DNA of 22,753 bases, taken from the NCBI GenBank assembly GCA_019649035.1, contig BMAT01013304.1, positions 131,822-154,574 on the forward strand, in the 5' to 3' direction. Position numbers and translations under genes: made by a program. Below the pieces are notes generated by a model that had not been told where the DNA came from, searched no databases, and saw only the letters and a list, made by a program, of their open reading frames with translations. The stretch comes from Elysia marginata (Eukaryota; Mollusca; Gastropoda; Plakobranchidae). Below, one piece after another: positions 1-10,931 of the stretch. The number at the start of each line of letters is the position of its first letter. Position 1 is the first letter of the stretch.

Positions 1-1637
1 AAAGATGCCTTCTCCCGAAATTTCTCGATTAAGCGGGTCCGACTGTACTTAAGTTATGGCTTTTCCTCTTTATAATATGGGGTGGCAAAAGCTTTGGATG
101 CTTCAAATCGCCCATAAAAAGCAGAGATCACTGGTCAGTATACTTTATCACTGTTTGCCAAACAAATCACACAAACCAGTTTCAAAAATATTCTTTTAGG
201 CATACATGAAGTTTCAGAATTTATTTCCCATTTTTTACATTAAAGATATGTAGATCGTACTTACAGTTACAATACCGCAGTGCAGGGATAGGGTTGAGCT
301 TTCTTTTGATTGCTTTTTTTGTCAGTTTATTCGGCGAGTATTGCAAATTTAGAGAGAAATTTTCACAACACAGTGGAGACTTTAAAACAATGAACAATGC
401 TAATTTTGATCACAATGTTAAAAATGGAATGCCGCTCAAGTACAAAATGAGTATTTTTTTGTTGTAAATAGGGCTCACATTTGACATTAATAACATCCAA
501 CATTGGTCTTTGGCATGCACAATAAAAAGACCTTTTCTTTTTTTTTTTTACCTGAGTCACTTATTAATTATCAAGAAAACTTTATAATTTTTATTTCACA
601 TTTGAATCACTTTATCAGATACTACATCTTGAACATTGAAAAATTGAGGTGATTACTGAGAATAACAATTGATCAATATTCATCACCATATAAAAATTTT
701 CCAATAATTAAGCAAAAAACTCCGTCATTTAGACAAGGAGAGGTGCAAATATGAGTTATCAATTTTTTTTTCGGGGGGGGCTTTGGTTGCAAAAGTTCAT
801 TTAAATGTAACTTTCAACTTCACTTTGTTCTTTGATGTACAGTTGAGCCCAAATAATTATAACCTGAATACTTTAAAAACATCTACTTGTTGAATTTGAA
901 CTCTGTTCAGATTGTCTATTGTATCCTTCTTTTATATTTTTTGTAATCTTTGTGGGCACTGGCGAAAGCAAGGGTTAAAGTTAGATAATATACTATAAAT
1001 GAGGTTGAGGCATTTAAAGCTGATTTTCTTGATTTTGTACCTCGTAGAAACCTTCTCATATCTCAATTTCTAGCTTACAGAATAAGATAAAATAAAAATT
1101 AAAGAAATTATTTGATTTTAATTTTGAAATCATAACTTGGGTCTACACATATATGATGATAATTTAAGTTTGGTGAATTCAATGATAAAAATTTGTACCT
1201 TTGGGGTTTGAAATATCCAGACTGAACTGTATATCATTTCAGTGCTTGTTATATCACAACCATCTCTTGCCAAGTGAGTATATTAAGTTTTACAAAGAAG
1301 CACATTTATCATCATTACCCTACGCATTAAATTTTTAAATAACATTTCACATTATGTTTGAAATCATTACAACTTCGGAGTTGCTAGTTTTTTAAGTCAT
1401 ACTCATATGTTTTTAGAAATTTGTGAGAAACAGAATGATTTAATAAAAAAATTAACAAAACAAAAGCTACACCTCTTTTCAAACAGTTATATTGTTACGA
1501 TACTATAGCCTGTATGTATAGTATAAAGAACAGTTACTACATTTTCAAATTAAATTCAATCAGTGAACACACATATATGGCAAATTTTCATTGAAAAAAA
1601 AATGACTGTTTCGTACGTATTATACAGAAGAAAAAAA

Positions 1638-1692
1638 TCGCACAATTCAGTACTGTACAGATAAAAAGAATCACATAATTCAGTACCGGTAC
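1638..1692. repeat. Imperfect two-copy tandem duplication, period about 32 bp
   Basis: The string CACAATTCAGTACTGTAC near 1641-1658 recurs as CACATAATTCAGTACCGGTAC near 1672-1692, each preceded by an A-rich run. This looks like a small local duplication that has since drifted. No function is implied. Confidence 0.5.
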
Positions 1693-1965
1693 TTGACTTG
1701 GCCTTAAAGATTAGAACAGTTCGTTTTAGGTACATTAAATGATTACCCGTTAATAGCAACAAAAAAAAAATTAACAGATTGAGCTATTGGTAAATAAATT
1801 TCATGAAAAATAAGATATGTCCTTTGCCATTTTGTTAATGCAGTGATAATACATAGCTATGTGTGGAAAGTACTAATGTGTACATCAACATTGGTTGATT
1901 TATTTCTTTCACCATTGAACAAGCTAATATTTTTTAGCCATTACCTAAAACTATTTCTCTTTCAT

Positions 1966-1989
1966 AATAATAATAATGATGATGATGAT
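1966..1989 (+). repeat. Compound (AAT)n(GAT)n microsatellite
   Basis: A short run of AAT/ATA triplets passes directly into GAT triplets. It is a simple sequence repeat and the only recognisable feature in this part of the flank. Confidence 0.7.
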
Positions 1990-2687
1990 TACACAGTTGA
2001 CTATTATGTACTTGACTTACGTATGGCATATGCATCATTTGAAAGGAACATTAGCCTAACTCTGTGTTCGAATTTAAAAAAAAAGGTATTCAAAATCTTC
2101 ACAACTATATAAGTTCTTTAAAAGGACGGAGGGGACCTGTGTAGAGAGTCAAACAATCACCCTCATGTACAAGTCAGTGAGATCATCATAATTTTAGATT
2201 AAATTTATGTGGTAATGATATGTAGGCATGAAAAACAACATCATACTTTTAAACTGGGTGACGTGGTGTAACCCACAACATATCAGGGGGATAACTATTT
2301 GAATATTTTTACCCAACTTTGTATCGCTTGGAATGTCTTACAGTAAGAGTTGTATCACTAGCCTAAGCTGTTAAGTTTGGCCTAACAGCAGGTTTGGAAT
2401 TGCACCTGGTCACCCTGCAGACATACAAACTACACTGCATTACCAAAAAAATGTGAGACAAAATTTCTGTATATTCCTGCATTTCACTTTCAATAGGGGC
2501 TGTCAGTCACTCTTTCTTTAGATTTACGGCTCAGTTCTTTAAATTACTTGGCTTTCACAACAATACAATATCAAAAACTAAACAAAAGCAAAAAAAAAAC
2601 ATTAGGGGCAGTCTGGAAAAAAAACATGAAACTGCAGAATGCTGGACTGAGGAAAAAAAAAAGGATGACATTAAATCAATTCAAATT

Positions 2688-2879
2688 TCATGATGGGGTG
2701 TCCGATTCTGTTTCTGAGGGTTGATGCTCGAAGATAAAATTCCAGCCACGCTTGCCAAGATAGTGGTAGCCATTCATTCTAAGGCGATTAATAAATACAG
2801 CTTCAGGTTCACCAAGCCTTAAGTACTCATAGATGATATATGCTGGACGAAATTCAAGAGCAAGCCACTGCTTCAATAT
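2688..2879 (-). CDS. Methyltransferase exon 3: C-terminal end and stop
   Basis: Encodes residues 296-358 and TGA at 2690-2688. The acceptor is TCATTGCAG|ATA (AG at 2881-2880), phase 0, matching exon 2. The peptide continues the expected beta strand after D-x-EG (E-I-L-K-Q-W, then a Y-I-I-Y-E strand) and ends in a short polar tail. The reading is clean, with no frameshift. Confidence 0.85.
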   Translation of the reverse strand: MLKQWLALEFRPAYIIYEYLRLGEPEAVFINRLRMNGYHYLGKRGWNFIFEHQPSETESDTPS

Positions 2880-5800
2880 CTGCAATGATTGAAAGATTAA
2901 AAGAATGAAATTAGTAATGGATTGAAGTAGGCTTTAAATGAAAATGGCTGAAAATGCTTCCCTTTGGTATGACGTAAACGCTCAACTAAAAGAAGTTTCA
3001 TGGCAAAGGTCTTTAATTAATCTCTCTAGGCGACATGCTAGCTTAAACAGAACAATCGAAATCGCATCAAAGGCAACCATTGAATACAGAAGGGCACCAA
3101 GACTTTGCCACACACAAGAAACCAACTATACCATTTTCAAGCGTTCCTCACATAAATCATAATTAAAGGAACTAGTAAGATACCTGCAAATTTTGAGGTT
3201 TTAAGCAAAGATAATGGAATTGTTGTAAGTAAAATAATGTGAAAGCAGACATCCAAATGTTTGAGACTGGTTGCGGAAAAAAATCATCCTTATATATGAG
3301 AATAGACGAACCCACTAAAAAGGTCCTACACTGTCCGTACCATAATAAGTCGTTCATAAAAAAAAAGCATTAAACCATATAACAAAGTTCATTCCGTTGA
3401 TAACATAAAAAAGCAGAGCGCTTCTTTTGTGGATTTTGTAAAAAATTGGCAAGTGTGGGGATCGAACCCCTGACCTTCACATTATTACTAATATTAGCAC
3501 AACGCTCTAACCAATGCACCAACTAGGCTCTGATGAATTAGACAATCTGAAGCAAGTGATAGCGCTTGTGATGGCTTTTGAGGGAAGATTAGACTGAAAA
3601 TGGCTAAGCTTTGAATCTAGAGCTTGAGGCGCATTCAGATTTTTAATATCGAAAAGGACCTTTCACAGATTGAATTTTGATTGCCAACAGCAGTATGAAC
3701 TCATCCACTTCTAAATTTGACGTCACAAACCTCGACCTAGATCTAAATCTAGTCTAGATCATTCAGTGATCATCTGCCCCGGCGTTCTGGAAAAGCAGTG
3801 AGACAACAGCGCTTTACTACTAAAAAAGGCATTAATTTTTTGTAAGAAGATTGATCTCTCAATTTCACAAAATTTTCAGACTTTGGATCATGTCCCTGGA
3901 ATAGTGAATTATGCCATTTTGCAAAAAAATGTACGCTTAAAACAAAATAGTTGCCTCCCACACACTATCTTTTGTAGAAAAGATTAGAATCAATAGTGGA
4001 GGCAGCCTCTGCTTCAATACTTGCTCAAATAAAACTAAAATAAATGAAATCAAGATGATATAAAAAATATCGCCACTGAGGTAGTAGTACAAATTATTGC
4101 TGTGTTGGTAAGATCATTGACAATCTTACCATTAAAAAAAAATATTTAAAATGTGCTGAGCTATTTTTCCTCAAATGCAAAATATGTATGAAATGTATAT
4201 TCCAGTCAATGAGAAGCCATTTTGAAACTACAAAAAAAATAAGGCATTCCATTTTGCTAGCTCAGGTGATGATATACCAGTATGTGGAAAAAGTAGGTGT
4301 CAAATATGCAACCTATACATCAGAATAAGAGCAATGTTTCTAGCACCTGTAAAAATACCACTACAGAGTACACCCCACACACTAAAACAAATAAGAATAA
4401 AAATTGAAATTTGAAAAATCACTACCTCAAAATCATAAAAATTGAAATGTGAAAAATCATCATCTAAAAATTAAATTCCTACTTCTTGACCTACAAAGGC
4501 TGTTTGAAAAGTGATCAGGAAACCGTTATAAATTTATAAAATAAACATGTGCTTCAGAGTCTAGCTAAGCTGTTTAGGGCAAGGTACAGCAAAGTGAACA
4601 AAAAATGTAAATTTATAATTCAAACCTTGTTGATTCGGGTACGTGCTTAAACATTCAAGTGACACTGGCCAATATCATCGGCCATAATCCGCCGGATAAT
4701 CGGAAAGTTAATTCTTTCTCACATGTACTTAGAGAATTTATGAGCCAATTTGAGGTTTAAATGAACTTTATTTAGCATGTTAATTTTAATCTCCTTTTGA
4801 ATACTGATAGTAAATAGTATGATGTCTTTATAATTGAAAGTTAAATTTTGTGCCCATGGGCTTTGAAAGAGCCAAACTAGACTGTAAAGTCTCACCTCTA
4901 ACCCCATCCCCTCTGCATCTATTGAGAGAATGCCAAAGTTTTTGGGTATTTTGGACTTGGCTGCCAGTGTCTTGACAGTCAAACCACTGACACGCAGTTT
5001 GACTTCGCCCTCCAGCCTTTTATGCACTCCAGCACTGGCGACATGACTCATCGTTCCTTGGCCCCGACTGCTGTAATGGAACTCAACAGAGCCATCCTGC
5101 TCTGTGATTGCAGCTCGCACTAGCTCAACATACTGATCACCGTCATTGTACTGATCAATATAGCTGGAAGTTCATTGGTACAGCACTCATATAAATATAT
5201 TAAATATTAAATTAACAAATCCATCATTTTCTGGAATGTGATAGGTGATTATTTTTTTTGTCAAGGTTAAAATGTCTGCTTATGTCACAAATTTTTGTGA
5301 AATTATATATATATATTCTAGTTTTCAGTGAAAATCAGTACTAATGAATTCGTTTTTTTTTTAATCTGTCATTGTTGTTAGGTTTCTCGTTATTGCTAAA
5401 CAAAGGTTCAAAAAGGATTTTTTAAAAAGGAATACCTAATCAGTGAGTCTGTCTTTTCATGTTGGCTTTTAATTATATCACTCTACTTTCTCTATTACCA
5501 ATAGAACTGATTTGGGTTCTTGTTATTTCAAAATTAAATTATAAGATTCAAATACATTGAAAAAAAAAACAAGAGTTAAGAAATCTCTCTTAATTTAGAT
5601 GTTCTCCTAACTCCTATTAACATTTGGCATAGCTTATAGTATATACTTTACAGTATACAGAAGCAGATCAAAGAAAAGTGATTTAAAAAAAATCAATTCC
5701 GGTGAATTATTCTAAAAGTTAGGTCTAAAAAAGAATGTCTTTATGTTTACATGGCACTGCCCATATGTTTGATTACTGTTAAGTTACACTTATGGTTTGA

Positions 5801-6514
5801 AACTCACAAAATTAGGATGCAAAAAAAAAAATATTTGTGTACAGTAACAGTGATGTGACCACTACAGAAACTAGTTCTAAAACACTTTTAATATTACCTT
5901 TTGATGTTTTGCCAGGCTGTTTGTAGCTCTAGTCCTTGTGGATCAACTAAAACTGCATCCCATCCCCATTGGATGAAGTTGAAAGAGTTGCTTGAAAGAA
6001 ATCCATCATTTGCACCAATGTCAACTATGAAGAAATGATAAGGGAATTCTTTCCTTGAGAGAATCCTGTTGTAAATATAAGTTGCTTCCTTTGAGTGTGA
6101 GACATCCAGGCCTAAAAAACTAATATCTTTCATGGTCCTGTCTTTAACATCTCTTAACACAGACTTTCCGCTTCTGCTCCTCTGTTGTTTTGAGTGAACA
6201 ATGTACACCCTCTCCAAAGTTTCTTGCAACGTCTTCTGGAAAAGTTGATTTGACTTTGCGTTGCTAATGATATCGTTGACAAGCCCATTGTCTTGTAAGC
6301 GGTTCAAAAAAGACCGTGAGTGTGACCCATCATTTGATGTTAAGGCTGAAAAGGTTTGGCTAAGATGGCTTATGACGTACAGCATGAATATGTTCAAGAG
6401 TATAAACTCTATGATAGCAATGGCACCAACCAAGTAACAGCAGTATCTGGTGGCTGCTCCTACCCGTACCTTTGGCACAAGGGCCAAACACGATGTCAAT
6501 TTTTTCATGGTCAT
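2688..6514 (-). CDS. FkbM-type methyltransferase, membrane-anchored (complete, 3 exons)
   Basis: Three minus-strand exons, 6514-5898, 5163-4896 and 2879-2688, join in frame to 1,077 bases (358 residues plus TGA). Seen directly: a hydrophobic segment at about residues 25-48 after a short basic N-terminus (type II anchor); a Rossmann start VDIGANDG at 164-171 (SAM-binding motif I); an acidic VDP at 190-192 ending the second strand; and SIDAEGMGLEIL around 286-297, the position where FkbM proteins carry D-x-EG. These are hallmarks of the Methyltransf_21/FkbM family, SAM-dependent methyltransferases that often act on small molecules or glycans. The substrate here is unknown. The membrane anchor suggests action in the secretory pathway (inference). 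The exon begins just after an acceptor AG (6528-6527) preceded by an in-frame TAG, so translation starts at ATG 6514 or ATG 6508 (the latter has the better -3 A), probably after a 5' UTR exon upstream. The C-terminus ends soon after the domain, so the gene looks complete and intact. Confidence 0.85.
3448..3530 (-). repeat. Degenerate tRNA-Ile(AAT)-like sequence (SINE head or tRNA pseudogene)
   Basis: Read on the minus strand it contains TTGGTTAGAGC (end of the D-arm, box A), then GCTAATA like the tRNA-Ile AAT anticodon loop, then AAGGTC and a perfect box B GGTTCGATCCC. Compared with a normal tRNA-Ile it has about 3 extra bases in the D-arm region and about 9 in or after the anticodon loop, where TAATA is repeated. 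The acceptor ends (GAGCC.../...TTGCC) do not pair, and the T-stem has lost pairs. A working tRNA is therefore unlikely. It could be an RNA polymerase III promoter-bearing SINE head or a retro-pseudogene. An intron at position 37/38 could explain the insertion but not the broken stems. Confidence 0.55.
4399..4474. repeat. Two-copy tandem repeat, 38-bp period
   Basis: AAAAATTGAAATTTGAAAAATCA at 4399 recurs, one base changed, at 4437, and the spacer halves also resemble each other (CTACCTCAAAATCAT against TCATCTAAAAATTAA). It lies in intron 2 of the methyltransferase gene. It is simple replication slippage with no visible function. Confidence 0.6.
4896..5163 (-). CDS. Methyltransferase exon 2: central domain with D-x-EG motif
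   Basis: Encodes residues 206-295. The acceptor is CTTCCAG|C (AG at 5165-5164) and the donor GAG|GTGAGA (GT at 4895-4894), phase 0. The exon carries the FkbM-type IDAEG motif (D288, E290, G291) near its end. Without splicing, the frame would read on into low-quality sequence and stop. Confidence 0.85.
5164..5897 (-). other. Intron 1 of the methyltransferase gene (734 bp)
   Basis: A GT-AG intron between coding exons 1 and 2, AT-rich with a short (AT)n run near 5305-5320. No exon, RNA or mobile element is recognised inside. Confidence 0.8.
5898..6514 (-). CDS. Methyltransferase exon 1 (coding part): membrane anchor and SAM motif I
   Basis: Encodes residues 1-205 plus two bases of codon 206. 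The acceptor in front is TCTCTTTTTATTAG, placing the exon boundary at 6526, so a 5' UTR exon further right is likely. The donor reads AAAAG|GTAATA at 5897-5896. The split codon AG+C gives Ser206 after joining to exon 2. The following intron (5897-5164, 734 bases) holds nothing recognisable. Confidence 0.85.
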
Positions 6515-6526
6515 AGGTCTCGGCAA

Positions 6527-8221
6527 CTAATAAAAAGAGAGAAAAAAATTTTTTATAGTTTTAATGAAGGTTGTGATACATGTATACAAATCATTGAAAT
6601 CAAAGTTGCAAGGAAAAAGGTTTGTTTACCGATAAGAAAACCCTCATTCCTGAGTAGCAAATTTCAATACAACTTTTTAGTGACAGCTCATTCTCACTAC
6701 ATTAGAGCTTAACTACAGCTGCACTACCCTCACTGCAGGACTTTGGAGGAGGAATCCGCTTTTTTCTCCATACAAAGTCTTTTAGTTTTACGAGTGCTGC
6801 ATGCATGGGTTGAACAGAACAGGGACAGGCACAAACTTGGATACAGCGGGAGAAATTAGGCGGGCTTTAGAGAAATCGTAGGAAGAATAAAGGAAGGAAA
6901 CTTTCAGTAAGCACATCCGTAATAGCCTACATAAGACTAGAGGCCCAGTTCGGGCTTGGCTAAGGCTTGTGCATGCCTTTGCTTGTCTAGTTCACTAGTC
7001 AATGTGCATTATCATTGGCATGTCCTGTGATGAGTGAGAGACTTCATGGGCGTTGATCAAAATGTTACATAAAGATCTATGCTTATCATCAATACATACA
7101 ATGTGTTGATTTTTTCTGCTAATTCCCTTATGCAATCCTACTCCGGGAACTTGCCTATAGCTGGATTTTTTTTTTCGGAACCTCAGACATTACAAATATT
7201 TTTCAAAGAATGATTTTGTTACTCTCTTTGTATCTGAACCTTTGACTTAGCGAATAAAGGCTATCGAAGACATTGGCCATAATGAAGCAATATCAAGCAA
7301 ACTGAAATACCAAAAACTTTGCAACACTACAATCCCCAGTTTTTTGGCCGACTGACAACTGTCTAGCAGTATATTAACGTGTCCTAAGTTCACACAACTT
7401 ATTAATCGACAGGTAAGCTATGACAATGCATAACCAGTGGGTCTGGTTTCAACACTGACTCAACAAGTCTCTAGAGACGGTCTTACATAGCGTATTAGTT
7501 TTTGTTTAATCAGATGGATAATGAGGGCAATTTCGAGAAAGTGTGCGTGCGTGGGGGGAGCAGAGGCGGGGTGCCTACTATTTCTTTTCTGGGGTGCTTA
7601 CATAGGTCTTCAGAGATAGTCTGGCTTTGTGTATGACAATGAATGGAACTGCCCACTTAGTCTGTGTTGGCTTGTGATTAGTGCAACTTGAGGATGGGGA
7701 TAAATTTAAGAAGAGCTTTGTATATTGTGTTATTGTTTACCATGTGTGTATAACCATCACCTATCACAAAGAATATGAGGGTTAGACCAATGTTTTTTTC
7801 ATCATTCATGCATGTTTTCAATTCCTGGGATTAGAAAACCTCCAAAAAATAGACCTACACCTTATTTTTAAATTTAGAGACCTTTAATCTGTAAACACTC
7901 TTTCAACTTTGAAATTAGTCTTGTATAAAGCATTAGAAAGTTGATGTTAATGCTACAGAGTGACAATGTAATAATTAACGTGCCTTAAATTGCTACAGAG
8001 TGAGAAGAACTCTTCTGCTTCTAAAGCTATTAAGACAAAGATACAATTCAAAATAAAACTGTATCTTGCCACTGTCTTGTATGTCTCAGTTCTTTGTTTC
8101 GTTCTTCCACTTCATCGTCCTTAGTCTTAGATCCTGTCTAACAGTAGCAAGATGGAGAGCTCCGTAAAGAAAATGTTTTTGTTTTGTTTTTAAAGCCTTA
8201 AAAGTTTTAGATCATTTAGTA
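6527..8221. other. Upstream region of the methyltransferase gene; unassigned
   Basis: This should hold the 5' UTR exon and promoter of the minus-strand methyltransferase gene, because coding exon 1 is preceded by a splice acceptor. Around 6720-6960 the DNA is less AT-rich and has several CpGs, which makes it the likeliest promoter or first-exon area. No TATA box or donor can be fixed with confidence. An open frame on the plus strand at 6356-6712 is antisense to exon 1 and is not believed. From 6960 to 8221 nothing recognisable is seen. Confidence 0.4.
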
Positions 8222-9183
8222 ATAATATCTAGATGTATATAGCGCCTATTACAATAAAATAAAGGCTCAAAGCGCTTCATAAAATAAAAACTACACAATT
8301 TCTTTCATACAAGTTTACAAACAAGGACAACATACACAATTGAGAATTTAAAAATCAATTGAAAAAAAGAAATATGAAGTGCAAAAACCATGGACAAGAT
8401 AATGTCTGGCAAACAAATTCTTCTTTTCTGATCTTAAAGTCTTTGTAGGAGTGTAAGGTGTAAACATAGTACTCAAAGAAATAGGATAGATTTAAACATT
8501 TGAATACAATTAATGCTGCTTACTCGATGTGCTGTTTGACTGGTAGCCAATGCAGCTCTTTCTATGTACCAATTTAGCAATTTTACATTTGAAGATGCCA
8601 GCCATTAGCCTTAGAGAATTGCAATAATCTAATTTTGAAGTTACAAAAGTACAGACAAGTTTATTTGTTGCTTCAAACAAAAAGAAAAGGTTTTTAAAGT
8701 AAGTGTGGGCAATTTTCTGAAGTTCTAGGTTTCAAGAACGTCTAATTTTTTTTAAATTTGATCATCCAGGGAAAAACTAAATACATATTATTATATATCA
8801 TTACTCTAACCAACACCTCCAAGGTTTTTTACACAAGAGAAAGAAATTTCATTGCCGCATTGCCACAGTTTAAAACTTGATATAATACATCAACAGGTTT
8901 CAATTATGGAGTCCAACGATCATCAATTCAGTTTCATCTTCATTTGATTTTAATTAAAGCAAAGCAGTTTGGCTGACAGTGACATCCATGAGGAGATGGC
9001 TTTTACATGTCATCAAAAGACTCCACATTCATCAAGAGATTCAAGGGAAGAACTTACTTGGGCCAAGTCCACTGTTCAAGTATAAAGCTAAGTGTCATCA
9101 GCATACTTATGAAAAGAAAAATTGAATTTCTAAATGAGGTTACCATTAGGCTGTGGTACAAGGAAAACAAAATTGGACCTAAT
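8222..9183 (-). mobile_element. CR1/L2-like LINE, 3' portion (RT motif C to tail), decayed
   Basis: Minus-strand remains of a non-LTR retrotransposon reverse transcriptase with frameshifts and stops. In order: GPILFSLY (9179 downwards), FHKYADDT with the catalytic YADD at 9105-9094, a relic of the W-M-x-x-N...TE-x-x-I-V-G block, VKNLG, then FVTSKLDYCNSL at 8649-8614, the conserved thumb/C-terminal motif of CR1/L2/Rex-type elements. The 3' end reads AATAGGCGCTATATACATC then ATATTATTAC (8260-8222), a hairpin-like AGCGC...GCGCT and short-repeat tail instead of poly(A). The 5' side continues at 12314-12590, past a large insertion. It is a dead, 5'-truncated copy. Confidence 0.85.
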
Positions 9184-9195
9184 GGGCCATTCCGT

Positions 9196-9210
9196 GTCAC
9201 GTAACTTACA
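9196..9210 (+). repeat. GTCACGTAACTTACA motif, copy 1
   Basis: Exact 15-base motif starting 2 bases inside the left inverted repeat of the 3.1-kb insertion. It is the first of six same-strand copies, so it may be a subterminal binding site for a transposase (inference). Confidence 0.75.
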
Positions 9211-9374
9211 TTTCAGAGGCATTTTTTTCTCTTTGCAGATGATTTATGAGAAATAAGAGGGACTTACTACCCCTCTGTTTTTCCATAACAAAATTGAACC
9301 ATTTTTCTATGTATTGATACCAAATATAAGGCCACTGTGTGTCATCTTGGAGTGTTTTCTGAACATAACAAAAC

Positions 9375-9389
9375 GTCACGTAACTTACA
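9375..9389 (+). repeat. GTCACGTAACTTACA motif, copy 2
   Basis: Exact 15-base match to copy 1, 179 bases further on. The flanking bases are unrelated to those of copy 1, so this is a dispersed motif and not a longer tandem array. Confidence 0.75.
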
Positions 9390-9560
9390 GCAGAAAAAAT
9401 AGCCATTTTTTTTTCACGAAAAAGGTCAAACTCTGTGAATTGTGAGAGATTTCAAAGCTGTTTCCTTATTTTATCTCTGGAAGAACCAATTTCCTACACT
9501 TCAAACTTTACAACCAGCCTGCAAACTGTACAGCAACTTCATAGTTCGAGTTCTTGCAGT

Positions 9561-9575
9561 GCCACGTAACTTACA
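9561..9575 (+). repeat. GCCACGTAACTTACA motif, copy 3
   Basis: One base differs from copies 1 and 2; it starts 186 bases after copy 2. A weaker echo (GTAACCTACC) follows within 20 bases. Confidence 0.7.
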
Positions 9576-9725
9576 ATTTTGGCGTTTTGTAACCTACCTC
9601 TGAATTGCCACTACAAAATGGACCCCTATCACTATCTCCTATTGAAATAACTCTCATCATGGGCTGCCTTATCCATTCTTAAGACACAGCTGTTTAGTTT
9701 CTGATTTATGACAAATAAGTACTTT

Positions 9726-9890
9726 GTATTCTTCTTAATGCAGTGTGGGTGTGCGTGTAGGTGTGTGAGTGTGTGTGAATGTTTTGAGCGTAAAGTATAC
9801 ATATATTTTTTTTTTAAACTGTGCGCCTCGAGCTTTTGTTTCATTAGATTAGGCGCTTTACATATGTACATTATTATTATCATTATTAGA
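9726..9890 (+). mobile_element. SINE-like 3' end with GGCGCT...(ATT)n tail
   Basis: A GT-rich stretch (GTGTGGGTGTGCGTGTAGG...) leads into GTGCGCCTCGAGC, then ATTAGGCGCTTTACATATG and an ATTATTATTATCATTATTA tail ending near 9890. The GCGCC...GGCGC arms can pair. This is the form of 3' ends I associate with molluscan SINEs (from memory). The tail closely resembles the 3' end of the LINE at 8222-9183 read on its own strand (AATAGGCGCTATATACATC then ATATTATTAC). No tRNA-type head is visible upstream, so the copy is 5'-truncated or the head has decayed. It lies inside the 3.1-kb insertion. Confidence 0.55.
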
Positions 9891-10931
9891 AACTAGTTTT
9901 GTGGTAAAAGGGTCTGGGATTGACCAACTGCAACAACATTTGGACTGAGTATTTGTGTGAGAGTGAAACTCTGGTGCATGTATGTTCGGAGAGAGAATTT
10001 GAACACAGGGAAATGTTTGTGGATGAGAGGGTTGACAATGTAAAATGTGACTAGGTTATGTGGAGTGTGTGAGAGAAAGATTCCATGAAGTGTAGACATT
10101 GCCAGACTGGTCACTGGGTAAACTTTTTGCTTTTTTTCCCTTATAGTCCTGCCAAATAAAAAAAAAAACCTTCTGCCTTCACATGTCACATGAACTTCAA
10201 AAGCAATTTAATCTTGAGAAAAATGAATTCCATAAGAACTTCTTAGCCAATTTGCATGGGAAAAGGCGGCACATTGCATTGAGAGGAAGGCCAAGTAATG
10301 ATGAGTCATAAAAGCTAAAAAGAGCAAAAGCATTAACATTTTTGTCCAATGAAATTTGCAGGTGTTGCGAGTTCACTCTAGGGAAAATAATGTTTGTTTT
10401 TATGTATATTCAAAATTGTTTAAATAGAAGAAGCAAACATATTGGACATTCATAATGTCAAAGAAGCTGCAGGGACCAGGAGTTTACACTGAAATGTCTA
10501 GAGAAATGGCCTACTGACGGGTCATAATGAATTGTTATTGTATGGAGAAAAATCAGTAAATCATAAGTGTTTGAACAGAGGTATGATGCACATGTATTAC
10601 ATAATAAAGTATAGTCATATGGTCTGAGAGAGAGAGTGCAGAGGTGAAATTGAGTTAGATGAGATAGGGCATAATGCAGCTTTAGAGGACATGAAATGAG
10701 TGAGATAAATATCAAAACATAAGTGGAGTATAGAACTAGAAGAGGGCTCAGAGAGGATAAAAAATACATATTTTCACACTCAGAATCAGTTCATCAACAA
10801 AGTCAACCTTCCTGTACCAGAAGAAGGCAGAAATGATTCAGACTCTGTCCTGAGTAGAGTGAATAACTGACAGCTAGGGACAGTGCAAGTTTGAATACAG
10901 CAGAGTGTTGACTTTTTGTGTTTGCTTCAGT

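Larger units (their letters stand above)
1..2687. other. Non-coding, AT-rich flank downstream of the methyltransferase gene
   Basis: No exon, RNA gene or transposon can be supported here. The open frames are short, AT-rich and unlike any protein I know. It probably includes the 3' UTR of the minus-strand methyltransferase gene, because the stop codon lies at 2688-2690. The nearest AATAAA on that strand is the complement of TTTATT at 1899-1904, about 785 bases past the stop, so the true poly(A) site is unresolved. Minor repeats inside are listed separately. Homopolymer runs (poly-T/poly-G near 763-780, several poly-A runs at 2580-2665) are the only other structure. Confidence 0.5.
2880..4895 (-). 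other. Intron 2 of the methyltransferase gene (2,016 bp)
   Basis: A GT-AG intron on the minus strand. It contains a tRNA-like sequence at 3448-3530, a small CTAGAT-rich patch near 3733-3760 and a two-copy 38-bp tandem repeat at 4399-4474. The open frames inside show no recognisable protein and are taken as chance. Confidence 0.75.

Noticed and set aside
2938..3162. Plus-strand open frame of 74 codons next to methyltransferase exon 3
   Set aside because: Lies within intron 2 on the opposite strand, matches nothing known, and is of a length expected by chance.
3448..3530. Functional tRNA-Ile gene with an intron
   Set aside because: Acceptor stem ends do not pair and the T-stem is damaged, so a working tRNA is unlikely even if the extra bases were spliced out.
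6356..6712. Plus-strand open frame of 118 codons
   Set aside because: Lies antisense across methyltransferase coding exon 1, whose protein shows clear family motifs; the antisense product resembles nothing.
9632..9896. Open frames on both strands around the GT-rich run
   Set aside because: They cover the SINE-like 3' end and its simple repeats; His/Thr-rich translation is a repeat artefact.
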